A DNA stretch of 64,000 nt, from NCBI RefSeq assembly GCF_036885195.1, contig NZ_CP133656.1, forward strand, positions 2,728,001 to 2,792,000. The letters are read 5' to 3'. The notes under the pieces were generated by a model. The model made no database searches, had not been told where the DNA came from, and was given only the letters and a program-made list of their open reading frames with translations. Of this stretch, positions 36,457 through 44,995 are shown in pieces. The translations under genes and the position numbers were made by a program. This DNA is from Pectobacterium cacticida (GTDB lineage: Bacteria; Pseudomonadota; Gammaproteobacteria; Enterobacterales; Enterobacteriaceae). Within the stretch, counting starts at the first letter, position 1. Each line of letters starts with the position of its first letter.

Positions 36457-37935
36457 ATGTCGATAGTTGAAGAACAAGCCCAGGCCGGGGCCGCCAGCGC
36501 ATCGGGATCGCTGCTTGATGACATCATGGCCCAGGCGCGAATCACCCCCGTCGATGAAGGCTATAGCGTGGCTAAACAAGGTATTGCCGCGCTGGTCGCC
36601 AATATTCTCGATAGTGGCAATGCGGCAGAACCGGTAAATAAAGCGCTGGTCGATAGCATGATCGTCGAGCTGGACAAAAAGCTCAGTAAGCAGATTGACG
36701 TCATTCTGCATGCAAAAGAACTTCAGGAGCTGGAATCGTCCTGGCGTTCGCTTAAACTGCTGGTCGATCGCACCGATTTCCGTGAAAACATCAAATTATT
36801 GGTATTACACGCGACGAAAGAAGAGTTACTGGAAGATTTCGAGTTTGCGCCGGAAATCTCACAGTCGGGTTTCTATAAGCACGTTTATTCCAGCGGTTAT
36901 GGTCAATTCGGTGGCCAGCCTATCGGTGCCGTAATCGGTGATTACGCCCTGACGCAAAGTTCACCCGATATCAAGCTAATGCAATACGTTAGTGCCGTTG
37001 GCGCGATGGCGCATGCGCCGTTTATTTCATCCGTGGCGCCCACTTTCTTTGGCGTGGACAGCTTCACCGATCTCCCGTCCATCAAGGATTTGAAGTCCGT
37101 TTTCGAAGGCCCGACCTATACCAAATGGCGTTCGTTACGTGAGTCGGAAGATAGTCGCTATCTGGGGCTAACGGCGCCGCGTTTCCTCGCGCGCCTGCCT
37201 TATGACCCGGTAGAAAACCCGATTAAGGGCTTCAACTACAAAGAAGATATCAGTACCGCTCATGAACACTATCTGTGGGGTAATACCGCGTATTTGATGG
37301 GTACGGCGCTAACGGACAGCTTCGCGAAGTACCGTTGGTGTCCGAATATTATTGGTCCGCAGAGCGGCGGGGCAATTTCCGATCTGCCGGTACATGTTTA
37401 TGAAGCGATGGGGCAACTTCAGGCCAAAATCCCAACCGAGGTGCTGATTACCGATCGACGCGAATATGAAATGGCGGAAGAAGGCTTTATTACGCTGACG
37501 ATGCGCAAAGACAGCGACAATGCCGCCTTCTTCTCAGCTAATTCGGTGCAAAAGCCGAAAGTATTCCCGAATACCAAAGAAGGCAAAGAAGCGGAAACCA
37601 ACTACAAGTTAGGTACGCAACTGCCATACATGTTCATCATCAACCGTCTGGCGCATTACATCAAAGTGCTGCAGCGTGAACAGATCGGCTCATGGAAAGA
37701 GCGTCAGGATCTGGAGCGTGAACTGAATACCTGGATTAAACAGTACATTGCCGATCAGGAAAACCCACCGGCAGACGTTCGTAGCCGTCGTCCTCTGCGT
37801 GCCGCGCAAATCAAAGTGCTGGATGTCGAAGGAGAACCAGGTTGGTATCAGGTTAGCCTATCGGTACGCCCGCACTTTAAGTACATGGGGGCGAATTTTG
37901 AATTGTCGCTGGTAGGCCGTTTGGATAAGGAATAG
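36457..37935 (+). CDS. tssC: T6SS sheath large subunit TssC (VipB)
   Basis: A 492-residue protein of the EvpB/VipB family. It co-assembles with TssB into the sheath and is the part recognised by ClpV through the partner's helix. Diagnostic stretches include YGQFGGQPIGAVIGDYAL-like sequence and WCPNIIGPQSGGAI. It lies 32 bases after tssB. Confidence 0.97.
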   Translation: MSIVEEQAQAGAASASGSLLDDIMAQARITPVDEGYSVAKQGIAALVANILDSGNAAEPVNKALVDSMIVELDKKLSKQIDVILHAKELQELESSWRSLKLLVDRTDFRENIKLLVLHATKEELLEDFEFAPEISQSGFYKHVYSSGYGQFGGQPIGAVIGDYALTQSSPDIKLMQYVSAVGAMAHAPFISSVAPTFFGVDSFTDLPSIKDLKSVFEGPTYTKWRSLRESEDSRYLGLTAPRFLARLPYDPVENPIKGFNYKEDISTAHEHYLWGNTAYLMGTALTDSFAKYRWCPNIIGPQSGGAISDLPVHVYEAMGQLQAKIPTEVLITDRREYEMAEEGFITLTMRKDSDNAAFFSANSVQKPKVFPNTKEGKEAETNYKLGTQLPYMFIINRLAHYIKVLQREQIGSWKERQDLERELNTWIKQYIADQENPPADVRSRRPLRAAQIKVLDVEGEPGWYQVSLSVRPHFKYMGANFELSLVGRLDKE

Positions 37936-37940
37936 GACTG

Positions 37941-38372
37941 ATGCCGTCACTTTCTGCCTGGGAAAGGGAAAATGCGGCAAGCCTGTTTGATCGTATCCGT
38001 GGGGAGGCGCATCGCGCCTCCCCTGAAACGGAAGTTGAAGCATTGATCGCATCCGTTAAGCGTCAACTGGATAACGTGCTCAACACCCGGCCTGGAAATT
38101 GTCGTAGCGCTCCTGAGCTCGGCGTGATTGATTTTAATGACGCGACGCAGGGCGGTGCCGATATTCGGGGCAAAATTCGGGAAGCGATCCGGCAGTGTAT
38201 CTGTCGCTTTGAACCAAGAATTGTTCATGTGGATGTCGCCGCATCGGATTATTTATCGGACTCGATGGCAATGTCGTTTCAGGTTACCGCGCATGTCAGA
38301 TTGGACGATCTGGAGCAGGTCACCTCTTTTAATATCCATATGGATAGCCACCGCCACTACAGAATGATCTGA
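37941..38372 (+). CDS. tssE: T6SS baseplate protein TssE (gp25-like)
   Basis: A 143-residue gp25-like lysozyme-fold protein that starts sheath polymerisation at the baseplate. It follows tssC by five bases, and its stop is two bases before the tssF ATG. Identity rests on length, operon position and the C-terminal gp25 pattern. Confidence 0.9.
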   Translation: MPSLSAWERENAASLFDRIRGEAHRASPETEVEALIASVKRQLDNVLNTRPGNCRSAPELGVIDFNDATQGGADIRGKIREAIRQCICRFEPRIVHVDVAASDYLSDSMAMSFQVTAHVRLDDLEQVTSFNIHMDSHRHYRMI

Positions 38373-38374
38373 TT

Positions 38375-40141
38375 ATGTCACTGGAACATTTTTTCAGGGA
38401 TGAGTTGACCTACTTACGTCTGCAAGGGCGTGAATTTGCCAAGGCGCACCCTGAGCTTACCCGATTTTTGTCAGAACAGACCACCGATCCAGACGTCGAG
38501 CGTTTGCTGGAAGGGTTCGCCTTCTTGACTGGAAGCCTGCGGGCGAAGATCGAGGATGAATTTCCAGAACTGACTCACGGTCTGTTGGGAATGCTATGGC
38601 CGAATTATCTGCGCCCCGTACCCAGCATGACCATTATGCAGTTTTCGGTTCGTCCCGGTGCGATTGCCCAACCCGCATTGGTTAAACGTGGCTGCGAGCT
38701 TGATAGCCTGCCGATAGACGATGTGGTTTGTCATTTTCAGACCTGCCACGATGCCTGGATTTATCCGGCGGATATCCATGATATCCGAGTACAAAGCGGC
38801 AACGATTTTTCGACGATTACGCTGGATATCGAGCTGCATGGCCCGCTGTCGCTCAGTGCGCTACAGCTCGATAAACTTCGTTTTTATCTGGGCGGTGATA
38901 ACTATACCGCCTACGAACTTTACTTCTGGATCGCCAGCCAGCTATCGCATATTGAGCTGGAGATCGACGGTCAACGTTTCCGTCAGGAAGCCAACGTGTT
39001 GAAAACGGTCGGTTTTGAACGCGAAGACGCACTATTGCCCTACCCCGGTAATGTCTATTCGGGCTACCGCATCTTACAAGAATACTTTTGTTTTCCTGAG
39101 AGTTTTCTCTTTTTCCAACTCGCTGGCGCAATATGGCCCGATCTGCCGTTGACGGTGACGGAATTCCGGCTGCATTTTTGCTTCGATCGCCCATTACCCG
39201 CGGAACTGAAGATCCGCCCAAATTCATTCATGCTTAACTGCGTGCCGGCAATCAATCTCTTCCAGCATGATAGCGAACCGATTAACCTCAGCGGTCGCCA
39301 GACGGATTATCCACTGAAGGCGAGTTACCGTAACGCCGATGGTTTTGAAATTTTTTCGGTGGACAAAGTAGAAGGCTGGGTGGAAGGAGATTCGGGCCGG
39401 GCGCGGGGTATCCCGCGTATCTACCAACCCTTTGAGAGCTTTCAACACCAAATTGAACGGGCTAAGGGGCGTCTGGCGCTTTATTACCGCATCCGCGTAA
39501 AAGAAGCCGTTAACGGCAACGGTTTCGAACACATGCTGTCATTCGTGCGTGGCGATGAGCGGGAAGTGATTGATTTAGATGAATCCATCTCGGTCACGCT
39601 GACCTGTACCAACCGCTCACGCGCCGCACAACTGCCTGTCGGAGCCATTTGTGTGCCGGTGGGGAATTCACCGTCTTTCGCAACATTCCGTAATATCATT
39701 CGGCCAACGCGACCATTACGCCCGGCAATGGATGGCAGTCTGCACTGGACGCTGATCTCCAACCTGTCCCTGAACTACGTCTCATTATTACGGCGCGATG
39801 CACTCGTGCAGATTCTGCGTACCTATGATTTCCCCGCACTGCACGATAAGCAGGCCGAACAGGCTTCACGCAAACGGTTAGCCGGGATCGAGGGGATCGA
39901 AACCACCCCGATCGACCGCCTGGTTCAGGGGATGCCGGTGCGCGGCTTGAAATCTATTTTGTCAGTACGGCAATCCGCGTTTTCCAGTGAAGGGGAACTC
40001 TATCTGTTTAGCACAGTGCTGGCGCACTTCTTCTCGCTATACGCCAGCGTTAACGCTTTCCATCTGTTGGAAGTCGTCAACATCGATAACAAGGAGCGCT
40101 ACCGATGGCCGGTACAGATAGGTCAACACTCAATGATGTAA
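38375..40141 (+). CDS. tssF: T6SS baseplate protein TssF (VasA)
   Basis: A 588-residue VasA/ImpG-family baseplate wedge component. The N-terminal EHFFRDELTYLRLQGREFA and the early PxLTRFLSE region are typical. It acts with TssG, TssK and TssE. The 3' end overlaps tssG by 37 bases. Confidence 0.95.
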   Translation: MSLEHFFRDELTYLRLQGREFAKAHPELTRFLSEQTTDPDVERLLEGFAFLTGSLRAKIEDEFPELTHGLLGMLWPNYLRPVPSMTIMQFSVRPGAIAQPALVKRGCELDSLPIDDVVCHFQTCHDAWIYPADIHDIRVQSGNDFSTITLDIELHGPLSLSALQLDKLRFYLGGDNYTAYELYFWIASQLSHIELEIDGQRFRQEANVLKTVGFEREDALLPYPGNVYSGYRILQEYFCFPESFLFFQLAGAIWPDLPLTVTEFRLHFCFDRPLPAELKIRPNSFMLNCVPAINLFQHDSEPINLSGRQTDYPLKASYRNADGFEIFSVDKVEGWVEGDSGRARGIPRIYQPFESFQHQIERAKGRLALYYRIRVKEAVNGNGFEHMLSFVRGDEREVIDLDESISVTLTCTNRSRAAQLPVGAICVPVGNSPSFATFRNIIRPTRPLRPAMDGSLHWTLISNLSLNYVSLLRRDALVQILRTYDFPALHDKQAEQASRKRLAGIEGIETTPIDRLVQGMPVRGLKSILSVRQSAFSSEGELYLFSTVLAHFFSLYASVNAFHLLEVVNIDNKERYRWPVQIGQHSMM

Positions 40142-41103
40142 CGTTCCGTCAAGATATCTCGCACTTTAATTTTTTCCAATTGGTGGAGCTGCTTAACCAA
40201 CTGGAAGGCGTGGATCTGGAACAGGCGCTGGACTTTCGCCCCGAGCAAGAACGCCTGCGCTTTCGTTCTACAGCATCTATTGGTTTTCATCCCAGCGATA
40301 TCGTGCAGGTGGGGTACGACGATGCAGGTCGCCAGGAGCTGGAGGTCGCGTTTCTGGGTCTACACGGCAGCCAGTCGCCGATGCCCGGCTATTATCTGGA
40401 GGAACTGGCCTGGGAATATGCGCAAGGTGAACAGAAGCTTGGCGTATTCCTCGATTTCTTTCACCACCGCTTACTTACGCTGTTACACCGCGCCTGGCGG
40501 AAATACCGTTATCACGTTCGCTTTCAGAACGAAGGAGAGGATGGATTCTCCCGGCTGATGTTTGCGCTTGTCGGATTAGGGAATGACGCGGTACGCGACA
40601 GCCTGCCGGTAAACCGCGCCAAAATGCTGTCCTATGCCGGCGTACTGGCCAGCCCCAGCCGTTCACCGGAGGTGGTTGCCGGTCTGGTTATCCACTGTTT
40701 TGATCTGGAAGACGTGGATGTCATGGCCTGGCAACACCGCCGAGTCCCCATCCACGAAGGCCAGCAGAATCGTCTGGGGAAAGCCAACATGCAGCTGGGG
40801 GGAGATTTCGTTATCGGTGACAAGGTGAGTGACTGCGCCGGCAAGTTTCTGCTCAAAGTCGGCAATCTCAGCTTTAACCGTTTTCTCAGTTTTTTGCCCA
40901 ACGGCGAACATTTTCAGCCGCTGGTGCGTTTCGTCTCTTTCATTCTGCGCGATCAGCTGGCCTGGGATCTACGGCTTGGTTTTGCACCCGGTGAAGCCAA
41001 AGGCCTGGCGCTGGGCAGTGAACAAAGCAGTCGATTGGGATGGAGCAGCTTTCTCGGGCAGCCGCCCGCGGACCCCTATGTGACGATTTGTGTGCAGGAG
41101 TAA
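40105..41103 (+). CDS. tssG: T6SS baseplate protein TssG (VasB)
   Basis: A 332-residue VasB/ImpH-family protein, the second wedge subunit. The N-terminal HFNFFQLVELLNQ and the later GSQSPMPGYYLEEL are characteristic. Its start lies inside the end of tssF, so translation is probably coupled. Confidence 0.95.
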   Translation: MAGTDRSTLNDVTFRQDISHFNFFQLVELLNQLEGVDLEQALDFRPEQERLRFRSTASIGFHPSDIVQVGYDDAGRQELEVAFLGLHGSQSPMPGYYLEELAWEYAQGEQKLGVFLDFFHHRLLTLLHRAWRKYRYHVRFQNEGEDGFSRLMFALVGLGNDAVRDSLPVNRAKMLSYAGVLASPSRSPEVVAGLVIHCFDLEDVDVMAWQHRRVPIHEGQQNRLGKANMQLGGDFVIGDKVSDCAGKFLLKVGNLSFNRFLSFLPNGEHFQPLVRFVSFILRDQLAWDLRLGFAPGEAKGLALGSEQSSRLGWSSFLGQPPADPYVTICVQE

Positions 41104-41105
41104 AT

Positions 41106-42329
41106 GTGAACGTAACCCATCCACTCACGTTGGTCGTACTCAACAGTGAACAACTCGATATCAATTCTCAGGTGCAGCACCAATTCGATCACCGTGGCGG
41201 CACGCTGGGGTCTTCGGAAAATGACCAGTGGCGGCTCTGGGATCGGCTGAGTACCGTACTTCCCGCCCACGCCCGTATCGATATGACCGACGGACGCTAT
41301 ACCCTGTGCGATCTAAGTGGCCAGTCTTTTATTAACGGATCGCTGTCCCCCATCGGCCGAGAGCGATCCGTCATTCTATCGCACGGCGATGAACTGACGA
41401 TCGGCACTTTTCGTATCGGAGTGTATATCGGCGATCCCACCACGGAGCAGAATATCGATCAGGTGCTGGGGCAACATACCAACAACGTACTGGGTGGCTG
41501 GCTTAGTGAAGATAAAACAACGCGCGCTGCTGCCCCTACCGATCCCATGGTCGAGTTAACTGATCCACTCTGGGCGCTTCAGAAGGAACAAAACCAGCCG
41601 CTTTTACCATCAGACAATGAGACGGCCAGAGACGCACTCTCGGCTTCTCTATCTCCTTTTTCTTCTGTTGCTGAGGACACCATGGATCAGAAGTTTGTCG
41701 AATTACCGACCATCAATACGCCCTATTCAGGCGAAGGCGCGGACGAATACCGCGATGCTCTCTCATTAACGCCGCTGATGCGTGGTTTAGGGTTATCGCT
41801 TCAGCCAGGCGATGAGGCACATCTACGAGAAATGTTGGAAGAGATGGGAAAAAGCCTGCGCGCCATGGTGGAAGGTCTGCTGGCATTGCAGACAGAACAG
41901 GCGGCGCTGGCAGATACGCATTTACGCCCCATTGAAGATAACCCACTGCGTTTAGGTCTCAGCTACGCGGATACACTGTCGGTGCTGTTTGCCGACGGGA
42001 AAAGCCCGGTGCATCTGTCTGCGCCCGCCGCCGTGGAAGAAGTGCTCAATAATGTGCGCGTGCACCACATCGCAAATCAGCAAGCGATCGCCGTGGCGTT
42101 AGAAAATATCCTTCACGCCTTTTCTCCAGACGCCCTACTCAACCGTTTTGACCACTATCGGCGCAGCGGTGAACCCTTGGCGGCGGATGACGGCTGGGCA
42201 TGGCAGATGTACCAGCACTACTACCGTGAATTGACGTCGCCACGCCAACAAGGTTTCCAGAAACTGTTTCACCAGGTGTATGCGCAGGCGTATGACCGTG
42301 CCGTGCGCCAGCAGCAGGAGCAAAAATAA
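41106..42329 (+). CDS. T6SS-associated FHA-domain protein (TagH/Fha)
   Basis: A 407-residue protein with an N-terminal FHA domain (about residues 15-105, including SSENDQW and INGS) that binds phosphothreonine, then a linker, then a C-terminal T6SS-specific domain (about 220-400). Fha proteins tune T6SS assembly after phosphorylation by PpkA kinases; no ppkA or pppA is visible here. GTG 41106 is chosen because AGGAG lies five bases upstream; the ATG two bases earlier is followed at once by a stop. Confidence 0.9.
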   Translation: MNVTHPLTLVVLNSEQLDINSQVQHQFDHRGGTLGSSENDQWRLWDRLSTVLPAHARIDMTDGRYTLCDLSGQSFINGSLSPIGRERSVILSHGDELTIGTFRIGVYIGDPTTEQNIDQVLGQHTNNVLGGWLSEDKTTRAAAPTDPMVELTDPLWALQKEQNQPLLPSDNETARDALSASLSPFSSVAEDTMDQKFVELPTINTPYSGEGADEYRDALSLTPLMRGLGLSLQPGDEAHLREMLEEMGKSLRAMVEGLLALQTEQAALADTHLRPIEDNPLRLGLSYADTLSVLFADGKSPVHLSAPAAVEEVLNNVRVHHIANQQAIAVALENILHAFSPDALLNRFDHYRRSGEPLAADDGWAWQMYQHYYRELTSPRQQGFQKLFHQVYAQAYDRAVRQQQEQK

Positions 42330-42850
42330 TGCGGCGGGCACTGTGCTTCTGTTTCCTGCTGTTCCTACTGTCAGGCTGTACGACGCTGGGCAAAATGGCG
42401 CAGGTCGCGGCAAATCCCGATATCCAGGTCGGTAGCAACAGTCATCAGCCCTCTACCGTGGGTTTCAGCCTGCTGGCAGAACCGGACGTGAATCCGAATG
42501 AAAGTGGTGAAGCGGCGCCGATCGAATTCCAACTGATTCTGCTGGCGGAAGACTCGCGCCTGTTAGCGACCGATTATGACCAGGTAACGACGGATATCGA
42601 AAAGGCATTAGGTAAAAATTACCTCGATCATCAGGACTACACGTTATTACCCGGGCAATTTAAATATCTCCCCCCTGAAGCGCTGGATGAGAAAGTGCAC
42701 TACCTCGGCGTAGTCGCGCGCTACGCAGACCCGGAAAGTACGGAATGGCGCAAAGTCATCAAATTAAAGAACACCGGGCAGACCTATCAGATCCTCGTGC
42801 ACCTGCGCCGGGATGAAGTCGAAATCCAAAAAGACCAAGAAGAAGAATAA
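42329..42850 (+). CDS. tssJ: T6SS outer-membrane lipoprotein TssJ
   Basis: A 173-residue lipoprotein with a signal peptide and lipobox LSGC (Cys at residue 17). TssJ anchors the TssJLM membrane complex to the outer membrane. Its ATG overlaps the stop of the FHA gene by one base, and tssK begins two bases after its stop. Confidence 0.94.
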   Translation: MRRALCFCFLLFLLSGCTTLGKMAQVAANPDIQVGSNSHQPSTVGFSLLAEPDVNPNESGEAAPIEFQLILLAEDSRLLATDYDQVTTDIEKALGKNYLDHQDYTLLPGQFKYLPPEALDEKVHYLGVVARYADPESTEWRKVIKLKNTGQTYQILVHLRRDEVEIQKDQEEE

Positions 42851-42852
42851 CC

Positions 42853-44190
42853 ATGTCGAGTCGCAATCGTATTATCTGGCGGGAAGGGCTGTTTATTAAA
42901 CCGCAGCATTTTCAACAACAGCAACGACACACCGATTACGTTCTGCACGCACGCCTCAGCGCGCTGAGTGATTATTTTTATGGTTTGCAATCGCTGACGA
43001 TTAATGAGGAATACCTCAATTTTGGTCGCATCGCACTGGTGAATGCCAGCGGCGTGATGCCGGACGGCACCGTCTTCAACATTCCGGGTGATGATGCCCT
43101 GCCACCGCCGCTGGAGATCACTGACGTCGCGCTGGCAAACCAAAAAGTGTACCTGGCGCTGCCGCTGGCGGTAAACGGCGTGAGTGAAGTCGGTCAACCG
43201 GGCCAAGGGATCGCCAGTCGTTTGCAATCATACCGGCATGACGTGCGCGATCTTCACAGCGATGGCGGCGATGTCGTGTCGCTGGAAGTTGGCAAGGTCA
43301 GTCTGCGCCTGATGCTCGATCGTGACGATCGCAGCGCCTATGCCTCGCTGGCCATTGCCAATATTCTGGATAAACGCCCTGACGGCGGCCTGATTCTGGA
43401 TCCAAACTTTATGCCATGCAGTATCAGCGTCACGGCAATCCCCGCGTTGAAACGTTTTTTGGGGGAATCCGCGGGTTTGGTGGCTGAACGAGCGCGCAGT
43501 CTGGCGCAGCGTATCGCCGCTCCGGGCCAACAGGGCGTGGCGGACGTGGCTGAATTTATGATGCTGCAATTGCTTAACCGCGCGCAGCCTAAGTTGTCGC
43601 ATCTGGCCCGACTTGGAACATTACATCCTGAACGCCTGCACGAAACATTAGTCGAGCTATGCGGCGAACTCATGACATTTACCGATGAATCGCGCCTGCC
43701 GCCGGAATTTCCCGCCTACCGTCACGAACATCAACAGGCTAGCTTTGAGCCGCTGATGATGGCGCTGCGCCAGGCGCTGAGTACCGTGCTGTCGCCGCGC
43801 GCCGTATCCATCCAACTGAAGAAACAGCCGTATGGCGTCATGGTGGCGATGGTCGGCGATGCAGAATTGATGACCAGCGCCGAGTTTGTCCTGGCGGTGC
43901 GCGCGCGTATGCCGCAGGAACATCTACGTAAACAACTGCTGCAACAAACGAAGATCGCCTCTAGCGAGAAGATCCGCGAATTAATCAGCCTGCAATTGCC
44001 GGGTATTCCGCTGCTGCCGCTACCGGTAGCGCCGCGCCAGTTGCCCTATCACGCCGGGTACAGTTACTTCCAACTGGACAGACAGAGTCCAGCGTGGCAG
44101 GTGCTGGTGTCTGGCAACACGCTGGCATTTCATATTGCAGGTGAGTTCCCAGAGCTGGATATACAGCTTTGGGCCATTCGCGGTCAGTAG
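42853..44190 (+). CDS. tssK: T6SS baseplate adaptor TssK
   Basis: A 445-residue VasE/ImpJ-family protein. The N-terminal stretch IIWREGLFIKPQHFQQQQR is the family hallmark. TssK links the baseplate wedges to the TssLM membrane complex. Confidence 0.96.
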   Translation: MSSRNRIIWREGLFIKPQHFQQQQRHTDYVLHARLSALSDYFYGLQSLTINEEYLNFGRIALVNASGVMPDGTVFNIPGDDALPPPLEITDVALANQKVYLALPLAVNGVSEVGQPGQGIASRLQSYRHDVRDLHSDGGDVVSLEVGKVSLRLMLDRDDRSAYASLAIANILDKRPDGGLILDPNFMPCSISVTAIPALKRFLGESAGLVAERARSLAQRIAAPGQQGVADVAEFMMLQLLNRAQPKLSHLARLGTLHPERLHETLVELCGELMTFTDESRLPPEFPAYRHEHQQASFEPLMMALRQALSTVLSPRAVSIQLKKQPYGVMVAMVGDAELMTSAEFVLAVRARMPQEHLRKQLLQQTKIASSEKIRELISLQLPGIPLLPLPVAPRQLPYHAGYSYFQLDRQSPAWQVLVSGNTLAFHIAGEFPELDIQLWAIRGQ

Positions 44191-44205
44191 TCAGGAGAGG
44201 AAAAG

Positions 44206-44982
44206 ATGAGCACTGAAGTGATTAACAACGATCGGTTGGATGACATGCTTTTTGACCACGCCCGCCAACTGGATATGGATTCTGACTACTGGTTTCGCCT
44301 GCGTGGACAAAGCATCAATCCGATGATTGATGCCGTCACACCGCTCTTGGGTATGGTGGAACGGGTACGTCAGCTTTCTACCTATGGCAGCGTCGAAGAT
44401 CTCTATCAGCGCGTAGTATCTGAAATTCAGGCCATCGAGCAGGAGTTGCATTCTCATCATTATGAAAACAGTGTGATTTTGTCCTTCCGTTACATTCTTT
44501 GCACTTTTATTGATGAAGCCGTGATGGCGCGCGAATGGGGTGGGCAGAGTATGTGGTCGGCCCATTCCTTACTGACCCGTTTTCACAATGAGACTTGGGG
44601 AGGCGAAAAGGTGTTTGTCCTGCTGGAGAAACTGTTGGACGACCCCACTCGCTATCGGGACATTCTGGAATTCATCTACCTCTGCCTCTGTCTGGGCTTT
44701 GAGGGACGCTATCGGGTAATGGCGCAGGGGCATGAAGAATTGCACCGCATTATGCGCCAGTTGCATGACACGCTGCGCCCTGAACCGACTGAATCACCGT
44801 TAGCCTTCCACTTGAATTTGGGGCAGCAGGCTTCGCGCTACCACCTGCGTAAGCAGGTGTCATTACGCACGCTGTTTGCCGGCGTATGCGTGATTCTGGT
44901 GGCCGCATTCGGGCTGTACCGTTACCAGCTAACGCATCAAACCCAGGACGTACTGCGTCAACTGGGAGAATTATTACAATAA
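44206..44982 (+). CDS. tssL: T6SS inner-membrane protein TssL (DotU)
   Basis: A 258-residue DotU/TssL protein: a cytoplasmic hook-shaped domain (about residues 20-190; CTFIDEAVM is typical) and one C-terminal membrane helix (about 223-245, TLFAGVCVILVAAFGLYRY). There is no C-terminal peptidoglycan-binding OmpA domain, so anchoring to the wall must come from another protein. Confidence 0.95.
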   Translation: MSTEVINNDRLDDMLFDHARQLDMDSDYWFRLRGQSINPMIDAVTPLLGMVERVRQLSTYGSVEDLYQRVVSEIQAIEQELHSHHYENSVILSFRYILCTFIDEAVMAREWGGQSMWSAHSLLTRFHNETWGGEKVFVLLEKLLDDPTRYRDILEFIYLCLCLGFEGRYRVMAQGHEELHRIMRQLHDTLRPEPTESPLAFHLNLGQQASRYHLRKQVSLRTLFAGVCVILVAAFGLYRYQLTHQTQDVLRQLGELLQ

Positions 44983-44995
44983 CAGGAGCTATACC